DNA from: Verrucosispora sioxanthis
Lineage (GTDB): Bacteria; Actinomycetota; Actinomycetes; Mycobacteriales; Micromonosporaceae
DNA length: 64,000 nt
Direction: 5' to 3'
Assembly: GCF_010560025.1 (NCBI RefSeq)
Contig: NZ_SAIY01000002.1
Coordinates: 372,001 to 436,000, forward strand
Both the position numbers and the translations under genes were made by a program. Within the stretch, counting starts at the first letter, position 1, and each line of letters begins with the position of its first letter. Positions 1-7,457 of this stretch are shown here, piece after piece. The notes under the pieces were generated by a model. That model was not told the origin of the DNA. It searched no databases and saw only the letters and a program-made list of their open reading frames with translations.

Positions 1-799
1 AACCGTGGCCGGCGAGCGTGCTCTGGTAGCTGTCGAGGGCCTGGCGGACCCAGCCGTCGACCTGCGCGGCCCAGTCGACGCGGTCGGCGTCGGCGTGTGC
101 GGCGTGGTAGCGGCCGTAGGAGTCGTGGCCGCTGGTAAACAGGCCGCCGCGCTTGTCGAACTCGAGGACGACGTCGACGCGGTGCTCGTTGGCGACGAAG
201 GTCAGCTCGACCTCGTTGACGGCGTGGGCGTACTGCGGGGCGGCGTAGTACTCGATCTCCTGGTAGAACGGCAGGCTCTGGTGCAACCCGGAGATGTGCC
301 CGCGTTCCAGGTCGGCGCCCTTGAACTGGAAGCCGAGCCGGCCGAAGGCATCCAGGATGCGTTCCTGCACCGGCAGCGGGTGCACGTACACCGGGTCGAG
401 GTCGCCCTTGTCGACCGCGCCGCGGATGGCCACCTCGGTGCGCAGGCCCATGGTCATGCCGTGCAGGTGCTGCCCGTACAGGTCGGTCACCGGGGTCTCC
501 CACGGCACCGCCACCTGCAACGGCAGCGACAACTGCTGGCCCTCGCGCAGGTGCAGGCCGCCGGCGACCTGCACGCGGTGGAACTCGACGAGGGCGTCGT
601 ACCCCTCCTCCGCGCCGTCGACCTCGACCCGGGTGACCAGGCCGACGGTGATGTGGTCGATCTCCACGTCGTGGCTGCCGCCGGTCAGGTTCACCTGACC
701 GGCCAGCATCAACCCCGGGCGGGTGCTCGGATTGGACAGGACGGTATCGACGCTGGGGCCGCCCACCCCGAACGCGCCCAGCATCTTCTTGAACACCAC
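1..799 (-). CDS. spo0M: Spo0M-family sporulation control protein (3' end cut by window edge)
   Basis: On the minus strand the protein begins (M)VFKKMLGAFGVGGPSVDTVL and continues with GQVNLTGGSHDVEIDHITVGLVTRVE, the arrestin-like N-terminal half typical of Spo0M/SpoOM proteins. The reading frame is open to base 2, so the C-terminus lies outside the window. Two adjacent GTG codons (797-799 and 794-796) follow a GGGAGAGG ribosome binding site; either could be the start. Family members are cytoplasmic proteins linked to control of sporulation and stress in Bacillus and actinomycetes; the molecular role here is not visible from sequence. It is a stand-alone gene beside a rearranged pseudogene region. 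Identification is firm, function is family-level. Confidence 0.88.
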   Translation of the reverse strand, partial: MVFKKMLGAFGVGGPSVDTVLSNPSTRPGLMLAGQVNLTGGSHDVEIDHITVGLVTRVEVDGAEEGYDALVEFHRVQVAGGLHLREGQQLSLPLQVAVPWETPVTDLYGQHLHGMTMGLRTEVAIRGAVDKGDLDPVYVHPLPVQERILDAFGRLGFQFKGADLERGHISGLHQSLPFYQEIEYYAAPQYAHAVNEVELTFVANEHRVDVVLEFDKRGGLFTSGHDSYGRYHAAHADADRVDWAAQVDGWVRQALDSYQSTLAGHG

Positions 800-1057
800 G
801 AACCTCTCCCTCGACGACAGCCAACGCACGACATCCAGTTCCGGTGGAAGTTCCACACGCAACCCTTGTGCCGCAATGAGATCAACGGCGTCCATAATGG
901 AAGCCGTCGCGTCGGGAACCTATCAAGGACACCTGAGAAGTAGCTGGATGTATCCGTACAGTTACTCTCAGGTAGTGCCGCGCGGGTGTCGAGCAATTAC
1001 CTCGGCCAGCGATAGAGGCCGCCACCGCACGTCACGCGCCCGTCGGTCATCGGCCCG

Positions 1058-1804
1058 TCAGGAACTCGGCTCGTCCTCGCCGTCCTGGTGTCCGTTGGCG
1101 CGGGTCGGCGGCGTGCGAAGGCGAACTCGGGTGATGGCCCGCCCGGTCACCTCGGCGACCTCGGCGGTCAGGCCCGGCAGTTCGATTCTTTCGCCGGCCG
1201 TCTTCGGGATGTGGCCGAGGTGGGCCAGGACCAGGCCCGCCACTGTTGTGTAGTCACCTGCCTCAAGGGTGTCCTCGTCAAGGTCGATGCCGACATCGGT
1301 CAGGTCGTGCAACGGGAAACCACAGGCCATCAGCAGCGCCCCGTCGGCCTCCCGCACAACGGCCTGCACATCCCGGTCGGTCTCGTCGTAGATCTCCCCG
1401 ACGATCTCCTCGACCAGGTCCTTCATCGTGACGATGCCGTCGATGGAGCCCCGCTCGTCCACGACGAGGGCGAACTGCTGCCGCTGTGCGCGCAGCTCTC
1501 GGATCGCCTCGGTCACCTTCAACGTCTCCGGCAGATAGACCGCGGGGCTGGCGTGCTCGGCCACCGGGCCGGCCTGGTCGAGCAGGTCACGCAGGTGCAC
1601 CACGCCGACGGTGTCGTCCAGGCCGCCGCGGCCCACGACCGGGGCCCGGGTCTGCCCCGACGCCGACAAGGCGTCCAGCGGGCGGGCTACCAGCAGCGCC
1701 CAGCCCTCGGCGCGCTGCATCGCAATCCGCTTCGGCGCCAACTCGCCCAGCACCAGGGTCACGAAGGTCAACACGATGGTGACCAGCACGATCGACACCG
1801 GCTC
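1058..1804 (-). pseudogene. CNNM/CorC (HlyC family) transporter, N-truncated with internal deletion
   Basis: The frame encodes the end of a DUF21 membrane domain (VSIVLVTIVLTFVTLVLGELAPKRIA), then the CBS pair (VVDERGSIDGIVTMKDLVEEI, GEIYDETD) and the C-terminal CorC/HlyC domain (DYTTVAGLVLAHLGHIP). Family members are Mg2+/Co2+ efflux-type membrane proteins. The first transmembrane helices are missing. At about 1663 the sequence jumps from ARPLDALSA straight into SGQTRAPVV, which in intact relatives are separated by roughly 100 residues covering the last helix and the start of the CBS domain. The upstream side runs without a stop into the RHS relic. This is a deletion derivative and very unlikely to be functional. 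Confidence 0.82.
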
Positions 1805-3310
1805 CGCCGCCGACCCAGGACTACCCGGGTAGCCGCCCACGCCGCCGAACGCCGCTCCCCAGAGGAAGTCCTGACCGGCGTTGCCGTAGCTGTACGGCTG
1901 GCCCCGTCCAGGCCGCCACTCCGGAGCCATACAGCGCGCTTCCGGAGCCACCGACGATCGCAGGAGGCGACCTGCCGCACGCCCGACTGGGAGCCGGCGG
2001 CCAGTCCGCCGTACAAGCCGGTGCCGGCACCCCCGGCCATGCCCATCGTGGCACCCGTCAGCGCACCGGCCGCCGCGCCGACGACCACCTTCTTGATGCA
2101 GGTGTTGCGGTCGTCGCCGCTGAGCCAGCAGTCCACGCCACCCCCGGCCCACCGACGATGCCACCGATGATCGCCGTACAGACGCTCGCGCACTGCCCCG
2201 TCGGATCGCTCAGTACCGTCGGCCGGTTGTACCCGTAGTGGTAGGTCTGGGTGAACGAGGTCCCCAGCGCCTGCGGCACCGGGTCCGGGGTGGTGAACCG
2301 ACCGTTGCCCCGCGTCGTAGTCGCGAGCCCGCACGTCGTAGAGTCCGTTCTTCTGGTCGAGATGCTGCCCGTGGAACCGCAGCGGGTTGTTGACGTACGT
2401 GCCGCTGCTGGTCACGACCTCACCGAACGGGTCGCTGGTGGCGCTACCGGTCAAGGCGGTGGCGTTGGCCAGGTCCGTCACCGAGCCCTGGTAGTCGTCC
2501 AGCAGCCAGGCCGGAGTGGCCGCGACGGTGTCGGCGATGGCGCTGCCCAGTTGCCCCTGTGGCTCTTCCCACCACTTGTGGGTCAGCGTGCCCGCACCGT
2601 TCTTCTCCTCCACCCGGGTGGGCAGGCCGAGGGTGTCGACCGTCCAGGTGGCGTCGGTGGAGGCGTTGACGGTCCGGCCGATCCGGTTGCCGTCCCCGTC
2701 GTAGTCGTAACCGACGACGGGCCCGGTCGGCGGTTGGACCCGTCGCAGGTTGGCGTCGAGCCCGTACCCATAGGTCGTGGTGCCGCCTGGCCCTGCCTCG
2801 GTCGCCAGCGCGCCGTTGGCGTTGTACGTCAGGGTCGTGGTCGCCCCATTGACGGTCCGGCCGGTCGGCCGGTCATCGTCGTCGTAGCCGTAGGTGGTGG
2901 TGCTGGTACTACCGGACTGCGTCGTGACCTTGCTCTTGCGGTTGCCGTTGTGGTCGTACCCGTAGCTGGTCTGCTGATCGGTCGCGGCGCAGGTCGTTCC
3001 CGCAGCCGGCCGGCACACCCGGGTGACCTGGCCGATGTCGTCGTAGGAGTAGATCGCCCGAGACGTGCTCCCGCCCCGGGTGGTGGTCACCGTGTCCGGC
3101 GCGCCGGCCAGGTTTCGGGTGACGTCCTGACTGACCAGCGTCGTGCTGCCGGACGAGTGCGCCACCCGGGTCAGCGGCGCCGCTGGTGAGCTTCGTGCCA
3201 CTCATCCGGTGCTTGTCACGCCAGGTGTAGCTCTGCACCAACGCGTCCGGCAGGGTGCGGTCGGGCATGCAGCTACGGCTGATCGGCTGCACCTGCACGC
3301 CCGACGAGGA
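1805..3310 (-). pseudogene. RHS/YD-repeat protein C-terminal region, multiply frameshifted
   Basis: Successive YD repeats are clear (YSYDDIGQVTRVCRP, YGYDHNGNRKSK, YGYDDDDRPTGRTVNGATT, YDYDGDGNRIGRTVNAST) followed by the RHS core end (LDDYQGSVTDLAN, NPLRFHGQHLDQKNGLYDVRARDYD). The expected continuation (PQALGTSFTQTYHYGYNRPTVLSDPTG) is in another frame, and the tip-like tail hops frames again near 2130 and 1930. The 5' side (near 3180) also changes frame. RHS proteins are large secreted or surface polymorphic toxins; this piece lacks the N-terminal part and ends fused to the CNNM relic. It abuts the 3' end of the GH30 gene. At least four frame changes make it non-functional. Confidence 0.85.
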
Positions 3311-3333
3311 TGGGATGAGCCCAGTGAGGGCTT

Positions 3334-5073
3334 TCAGAGGGTGAGTACGACGGTGGAGATGCTGCGTGCGCCGACGTTGACGGAGACTCGGTTGCCGTTC
3401 ACGCTGGCCGGTTGGCTGGCCGCGCTCGCGTTTTGTGAGGTGGCGGTGTACTCGGCCTTAGTGACGTTCTGCGGGGCCTGGATGACGGCGTTGTTCACCG
3501 CGCTGTTCGACCGGTTGAGGATCACCAGTGTGACCTTGCCGTCGCCGGAGTAGGCGGTGACCTCCAGCGGCGACGCCTTGCCGCTCTTGGTCAGGGCGAC
3601 CCTCTGGTAGCCGGGGCGGACGTACTTCGAGTATTGCGAAAAGGCGTAACCGCGCTTGAGCGGAGCACCCGCGGTGGTGCCGTAGGCGGACTCGCCGTCG
3701 CCGATAAAAGAGTAGAAACGCTTGCCATACCACCAGATGTAGGCATTCCAGTTGGCCTCCATCAACCGGTGCACGGTACGCATGATGTCGTCGAGCGTTT
3801 CGTCCCAGACCGCCTTGTTGCTGGGGTTGCCCCAGATGTTGGAGCCGCTGCCATCGGCCTCGTGGTGGTTCCATTCGGTCATCCACACTGGCTTGTTGTG
3901 CTGCTCAGCCAGCGGGTAGGACCGCATGCGACCTTGGCTCTCCAGGCCGTAAAGGTGGCCGCCGATGTAGCCGATGTTGTTCCGGGCGGCGGTGTCGTTG
4001 AGGGTCGGGTCGGTGTAGGTGTAGTTCATGTTCACCGCTTCGGCGACCATCAGCTTGGTGTTCTGCACCCTTGCGCCGTGGTCGCGGACGAAGTTGCGCA
4101 GCTCAGTGCCGTTCCAGTCCATCGAGTCGTAGTCCGGGTGCCAGTCCGGCTCGTTCTGCACCGAGGTGACGTCGATCGTCACGCCTTGGTTGCGCATGTA
4201 CTGAACGTAGCTGTTCAGATGGCTCGCGTAGTCGTCGTAGTAGTCGGTACGCAGCTTGCCGCCGTTGGTCCGGCTGTTGTTCGTTTTCCACGCCGCAGGC
4301 GCGGTCCACGGCGACGCGAGGAACTTCACGTTCGACCCGTACGACTCCGCCGTCTTCAGGACGTTCACGTGGGTGGACCACTCGCTGGAAACCGGTGAGA
4401 TGCCGGTCCGCAGGATGGAGAGGCCGAACTGGTTGGGGCCCATTCCGACCAAGGTCTGGGTCTCAGCCGTCGACCACGTGCTGTTACCCCAGATCCACGT
4501 CGCGGCACCGAACCCGTCCACGGTCTGGTACTTCGTGGCGGTGTTCACTGTGATGTCCGCCGGCCCGCTCGGCGGCGGAGTAGACGGTGACGACGTCGGC
4601 GTCGGCGTGGACGTCGGAGGGCTGGTGGGGGTGATGCCGCCGGTGCAGGTGACCCCGTTGAGCGCAAAGCTGGTCGGGAGGGGGTTGCTGCTGGTCCAGG
4701 TGCCGTTGAAACCGAACGAGGTGGTGCCGCCAGTCGGGATCGAGCCGTTGTAGCTGACGTTCTTCGCGGTGACGGCCGCGCCGTTCTGAGTCACGGTGGC
4801 GTTCCATGCCTGGGTGATGCTCTGGCTGGCGCCGTAGGACCAGGTCAGTGTCCAGCTCGACAGTGGGTCGCCGAGGTTGGTGATGGCGACGTTGGCGCCG
4901 AAGCCACCCGACCACTGACTGGTGACGGTGTAGTCGACACGGCATCCGGCCGCGGCGCTGACCCCGGTCGCACCCGTGACAACCGCGGTGGACGCGACAA
5001 CGAGGGCAGTGGCAGCGATAGCTCCGTAGCGTAGGCGTGACGGTGGGACGGTACGGCGGTGGGCGAGCCTCAT
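3334..5073 (-). CDS. CBM2-GH30 (subfamily 8-like) glucuronoxylan endo-1,4-beta-xylanase
   Basis: A 579-aa secreted enzyme. Residues 1-41 are a long Arg-rich signal peptide (MRLAHRRTVPPSRLRYGAIA) ending in an Ala-rich cleavage region; 44-143 are a CBM2 (C44 and C143, GRV-type WSGGF, FNGTW motifs); 147-170 are a Pro/Thr/Ser linker; the rest is a GH30 (beta/alpha)8 domain with side beta-sandwich. The acid/base is E308 in VQNEPDW and the nucleophile E400 in WMTEW. The stretch IWWYGKRFYSF...KRGYAFSQYSKYVRPGYQRV closely follows Bacillus XynC, which recognises the glucuronic acid side chain of xylan. The start at 5073 has an AGAGGAAG ribosome binding site; an upstream in-frame ATG at 5157 lacks one. 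Expression is probably governed by the conserved leader at 5223-5328. Confidence 0.9.
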   Translation of the reverse strand: MRLAHRRTVPPSRLRYGAIAATALVVASTAVVTGATGVSAAAGCRVDYTVTSQWSGGFGANVAITNLGDPLSSWTLTWSYGASQSITQAWNATVTQNGAAVTAKNVSYNGSIPTGGTTSFGFNGTWTSSNPLPTSFALNGVTCTGGITPTSPPTSTPTPTSSPSTPPPSGPADITVNTATKYQTVDGFGAATWIWGNSTWSTAETQTLVGMGPNQFGLSILRTGISPVSSEWSTHVNVLKTAESYGSNVKFLASPWTAPAAWKTNNSRTNGGKLRTDYYDDYASHLNSYVQYMRNQGVTIDVTSVQNEPDWHPDYDSMDWNGTELRNFVRDHGARVQNTKLMVAEAVNMNYTYTDPTLNDTAARNNIGYIGGHLYGLESQGRMRSYPLAEQHNKPVWMTEWNHHEADGSGSNIWGNPSNKAVWDETLDDIMRTVHRLMEANWNAYIWWYGKRFYSFIGDGESAYGTTAGAPLKRGYAFSQYSKYVRPGYQRVALTKSGKASPLEVTAYSGDGKVTLVILNRSNSAVNNAVIQAPQNVTKAEYTATSQNASAASQPASVNGNRVSVNVGARSISTVVLTL

Positions 5074-5222
5074 CAGGCTTCCTCTCTGCTGCCGCTGCGT
5101 TTTGGTGGGCGGCAGCATCGGATAGCCGGAGGCGACTCGCAGGATCCGGTCCGACAAACGGTCAGACGCCCACTGCCGACCCCCAGCTATAGGTGATCAG
5201 GAATGTCTGGCTCTGGTTCGTC

Positions 5223-5328
5223 GCCGTTGCCCTCGGCGCCGATGATCAACTCTGCCGGCTCCCGCAAGCCGTATAGACAGCCATCATATCAGCCTGCCGA
5301 GAGAAGACTCGATACTGAATAGCCAGTA
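5223..5328 (-). promoter_or_regulatory. Conserved CAZyme leader module (copy 1, GH30 gene)
   Basis: Reading toward the GH30 gene: a GAATA half-site near 5317-5328, a TATGATGG element with a possible 12-codon ORF (5284 to 5246, MAVYTACGSRQS), and 47 nt further the box GCCGAGGGCAACGGC (5237-5223), which can fold as a small hairpin. The box is 150 nt upstream of the ATG. Sequence between the box and the ATG is also similar to copy at 26751-26967 (CAGACATTCCTGAT, CCGATGCTGCCG, GCAGCAGAGAGGAAGCC). TATGATGG could instead be a -10 element, in which case the tiny ORF would not be translated. Confidence 0.6.
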
Positions 5329-5562
5329 CGGCAGCCGTCGTTCGGGATTGGCGGGGCAGAAGCGCGGCCCCTTGGTTCCGGCGCTGCGGTGCTGCGACGA
5401 GGCCGGCAGGGTCAGCCGCGACTTGGTCAGCGCGCAGGTGGGTGCCACCACCATCGATCGATACCAGGTGGCTGCGGGACACGGCCAGGACATGGTCGAG
5501 CTGATGCTCACGCAAGTGCACGCGGAAGGCACTGCTGTTGCCGCAGACCTCGTCCGCAGCCG

Positions 5563-5640
5563 CTCGCCAACGTCCAGTGGGCCCTGATCGAGCCACTGCT
5601 GCCGAAGCCGCACCACAGACGGGCAGCGGGAGAAGTATGA
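5563..5640 (+). pseudogene. IS5-type transposase N-terminal relic
   Basis: A short frame reads VQWALIEPLLPKPHHRR, the usual N-terminus of IS5-family transposases (xxxQWxLIEPLLP). It stops at once and nothing downstream continues the family. The rest of 5329-5786 holds no recognisable gene apart from the hairpin at 5705-5744. This is only a scrap. Confidence 0.5.
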
Positions 5641-5704
5641 GCACCGTCCGCTGCCCCGTCAGCGCCCTGTTCCAGTAGCGAGTGGTAGACCTCTGCGGTC
5701 GTCC

Positions 5705-5744
5705 GCGGACGGTGCTCGGCCAAGTTCAGCCGAGCACCGTCCGC
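5705..5744. terminator. Strong hairpin downstream of the PL1 gene
   Basis: A perfect 16-bp stem (GCGGACGGTGCTCGGC at 5705-5720 pairs with 5729-5744) with the 8-nt loop CAAGTTCA lies 43 nt past the stop codon of the pectate lyase gene. It has no T-tract, as is common for actinobacterial terminators. Part of the stem (GAGCACCGTCCGCT) recurs directly at about 5639-5652, so an IS/MITE end is an alternative explanation. Confidence 0.6.
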
Positions 5745-5786
5745 TACCGTGACGAGGAGGTGCGTCGCGGACGGTCCGATCGAACG

Positions 5787-7136
5787 TCAGGGGTTGATTC
5801 GGCCGGCGCCGGCACCGCCCGTCACGATCGACTTCACGCTGCTGGCGGCATCCAGGGTGTACGAGTACGGGATGCTGTTGACGCTGCCCCCGGCCTGCCC
5901 ACTGCCTGACCCGACGAAGTGGTTGTTCCGGGCGACCAGGCTACCCGCCCCGGAAGACCCTTCACCACGGTGGAACGGGTCGCTGACGCCGTCGAAGTAG
6001 TTGCCCTCGACGAGCACACCGGCGTTCATGGTGGAAGCCACTCCGTAGCCGCTGTTCTTGTAGTAGTAGTTGTTGTACACGTGCACAGGGTTGCCGAAGC
6101 GGACCCGCGGGTGACGCTGCGTGGTGGCGTCGAACCAGTTGTGGTGGTAGGTGACCCGCAGGTGACCGACGTCCTGGCTGGCGTTGCCGTCACTGTGTCC
6201 GAGCAGCATCGACTTGTTGTGGTTCATTACCCGGTTCCAGGACACCGTGATGAAGTCCGAGCCCCGCTTGATGTCCACGGCACCGTCGTAGCCGTGGTCG
6301 AAGGTGTTGTGGTCGATCCAGATGTTCTTGGCCGACTCCTGCACGTTGATCGCGTCATCGCCCCAGTTCCGGAACGTCAGGTTCCGGATGATGACGTTGT
6401 TCTCGTTACTGATGTTGAAACCGCAACCGGTGATGGTCGCCCCGGAGTTGCCGAGGATGGTCTTGTTGGACTTGACCGACAGCATTCCGGAGCAGGAGAT
6501 GTTGCCGGAAACCCGGATCACCGACGCGCTACTGGATCCCAGGGCGCTGCTCAGCGCCGAGGAACTGGTGACAGTGGTGGTGCTGGCGTTGCCGCCGCCG
6601 GTGGTGCCGCCATTCTGGGTGGCCCAGCCGACGAGGCCGGTCTGCGGCGGGCCGCCGGTGGGCGGCGGGGTGGTGGGCGGCACCGTGGTGGGCGGCGCCG
6701 TGGTGGGGGCCGTGCCGCCGGTGCAGGCGACCCCGTTCAGCGTGAAGCTGTTCGGTGCCGGGTTGCTGGAGTTGTTCCAGGTGCCGTTGAAGCCGAACGA
6801 CGCGGTGCCGCCGGTGCCGATGTTCCCGTTGTAGCTGAGATTGGTGGCGGTGACCTGGCTGCCGTTCTGGGTCACGGTCGCGTTCCAGGCCGAGCTCACC
6901 TGCTGCCCGGCGCTGTAGGACCAGCGCAGGTTCCAGGACGAGACAGGGTCGCCGAGGTTGGTGATGGTGATGTTGCTGGTGAATCCGCCCGACCACTGTC
7001 CGTCGACCGAATAGTTGACCTGGCAGCCGGCTGCGGCGTGGGCGGTGCCGGCGGTGAGCACCCCGCCGACGAACAGCGCCGCGCCAGCAGTGGCGGTGGC
7101 GGTGGCGAGCAGCGTGGCGCGCCGTGTTGCGAGCAT
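5787..7136 (-). CDS. CBM2-PL1 pectate lyase, secreted
   Basis: A 449-aa protein: signal peptide (MLATRRATLLATATATAGAA...AHAAAG), an N-terminal CBM2 (CQVNYSVDGQWSGGFTSNITITNLGDP ... FGFNGTWNNSSNPAPNSF), a Thr/Pro linker (TTAPPTTVPPTTPPPT), then a right-handed beta-helix of polysaccharide lyase family 1. Characteristic PL1 signatures are NIWIDHNTF...DGAVDIKRGSDFITVSWN (calcium-binding Asp region) and YHHNWFDATTQRHPRVRFG (catalytic Arg strand). It cleaves polygalacturonate by beta-elimination outside the cell. The promoter region is unlike that of the other CBM2 genes here in lacking the GCCGAGGGCAACGG box, but it has the GAATA palindrome and a LacI-type palindrome. A strong hairpin follows the stop. 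Confidence 0.92.
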   Translation of the reverse strand: MLATRRATLLATATATAGAALFVGGVLTAGTAHAAAGCQVNYSVDGQWSGGFTSNITITNLGDPVSSWNLRWSYSAGQQVSSAWNATVTQNGSQVTATNLSYNGNIGTGGTASFGFNGTWNNSSNPAPNSFTLNGVACTGGTAPTTAPPTTVPPTTPPPTGGPPQTGLVGWATQNGGTTGGGNASTTTVTSSSALSSALGSSSASVIRVSGNISCSGMLSVKSNKTILGNSGATITGCGFNISNENNVIIRNLTFRNWGDDAINVQESAKNIWIDHNTFDHGYDGAVDIKRGSDFITVSWNRVMNHNKSMLLGHSDGNASQDVGHLRVTYHHNWFDATTQRHPRVRFGNPVHVYNNYYYKNSGYGVASTMNAGVLVEGNYFDGVSDPFHRGEGSSGAGSLVARNNHFVGSGSGQAGGSVNSIPYSYTLDAASSVKSIVTGGAGAGRINP

Positions 7137-7274
7137 GGTGGATCCCTTCGAGAAGGCGGGACGGGGCTCGGGCTGCCGTCCACCGTCGACGGCGCCCTGC
7201 CCTGTGGCGCCGGTGGGTCGACTGGTACGGCATGCGTAGCCCTCGCCAGAGTGGTGAGCTGGCGATGTGGCTCC

Positions 7275-7288
7275 GGCAAGCGCTTCCC
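7275..7288. promoter_or_regulatory. LacI-type palindrome upstream of PL1 gene
   Basis: GGCAAGCGCTTCCC has the symmetric core AAGCGCTT with outer GG/CC matches, the usual form of LacI/GalR-family operators. It lies about 140 nt upstream of the pectate lyase start. The regulator is not in the window. Confidence 0.35.
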
Positions 7289-7333
7289 CATAGAACCATG
7301 CCTATAGAAGTGTGTAAATCACCAGACGTCGAT

Positions 7334-7345
7334 GAATATTTATTC
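7334..7345. promoter_or_regulatory. GAATA-NN-TATTC palindrome upstream of PL1 gene
   Basis: GAATATTTATTC is a perfect 5+5 palindrome with a 2-nt centre in otherwise GC-rich DNA. The same form occurs at 23753-23764 and with one mismatch at 9489-9500, 21229-21242, 24531-24542 and 40005-40016, always upstream of a plant polysaccharide gene or the sugar regulator. The 321-bp gap 7137-7457 contains this site, the LacI-like site and no gene. Confidence 0.5.
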
Positions 7346-7457
7346 GCTACGGGTGCAGCTCGCGCGCGGCGCCGCAGGAACAGCGACCGGACCGGCCAGT
7401 CCGGACTCGATGCCACGAGCGGCCCGGGCCGGGACGGATTCCCTGCCCGACCATGCG

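Noticed and set aside
5..943. Long plus-strand ORF of 312 codons
   Set aside because: It is the antisense of spo0M; the minus strand has a recognisable protein with ribosome binding site.
5223..5284. Leader read as a c-di-GMP-I (GEMM) riboswitch because of AGGGCAA
   Set aside because: The second conserved part of GEMM (CGCAAAGC and receptor loop) is absent in all copies.
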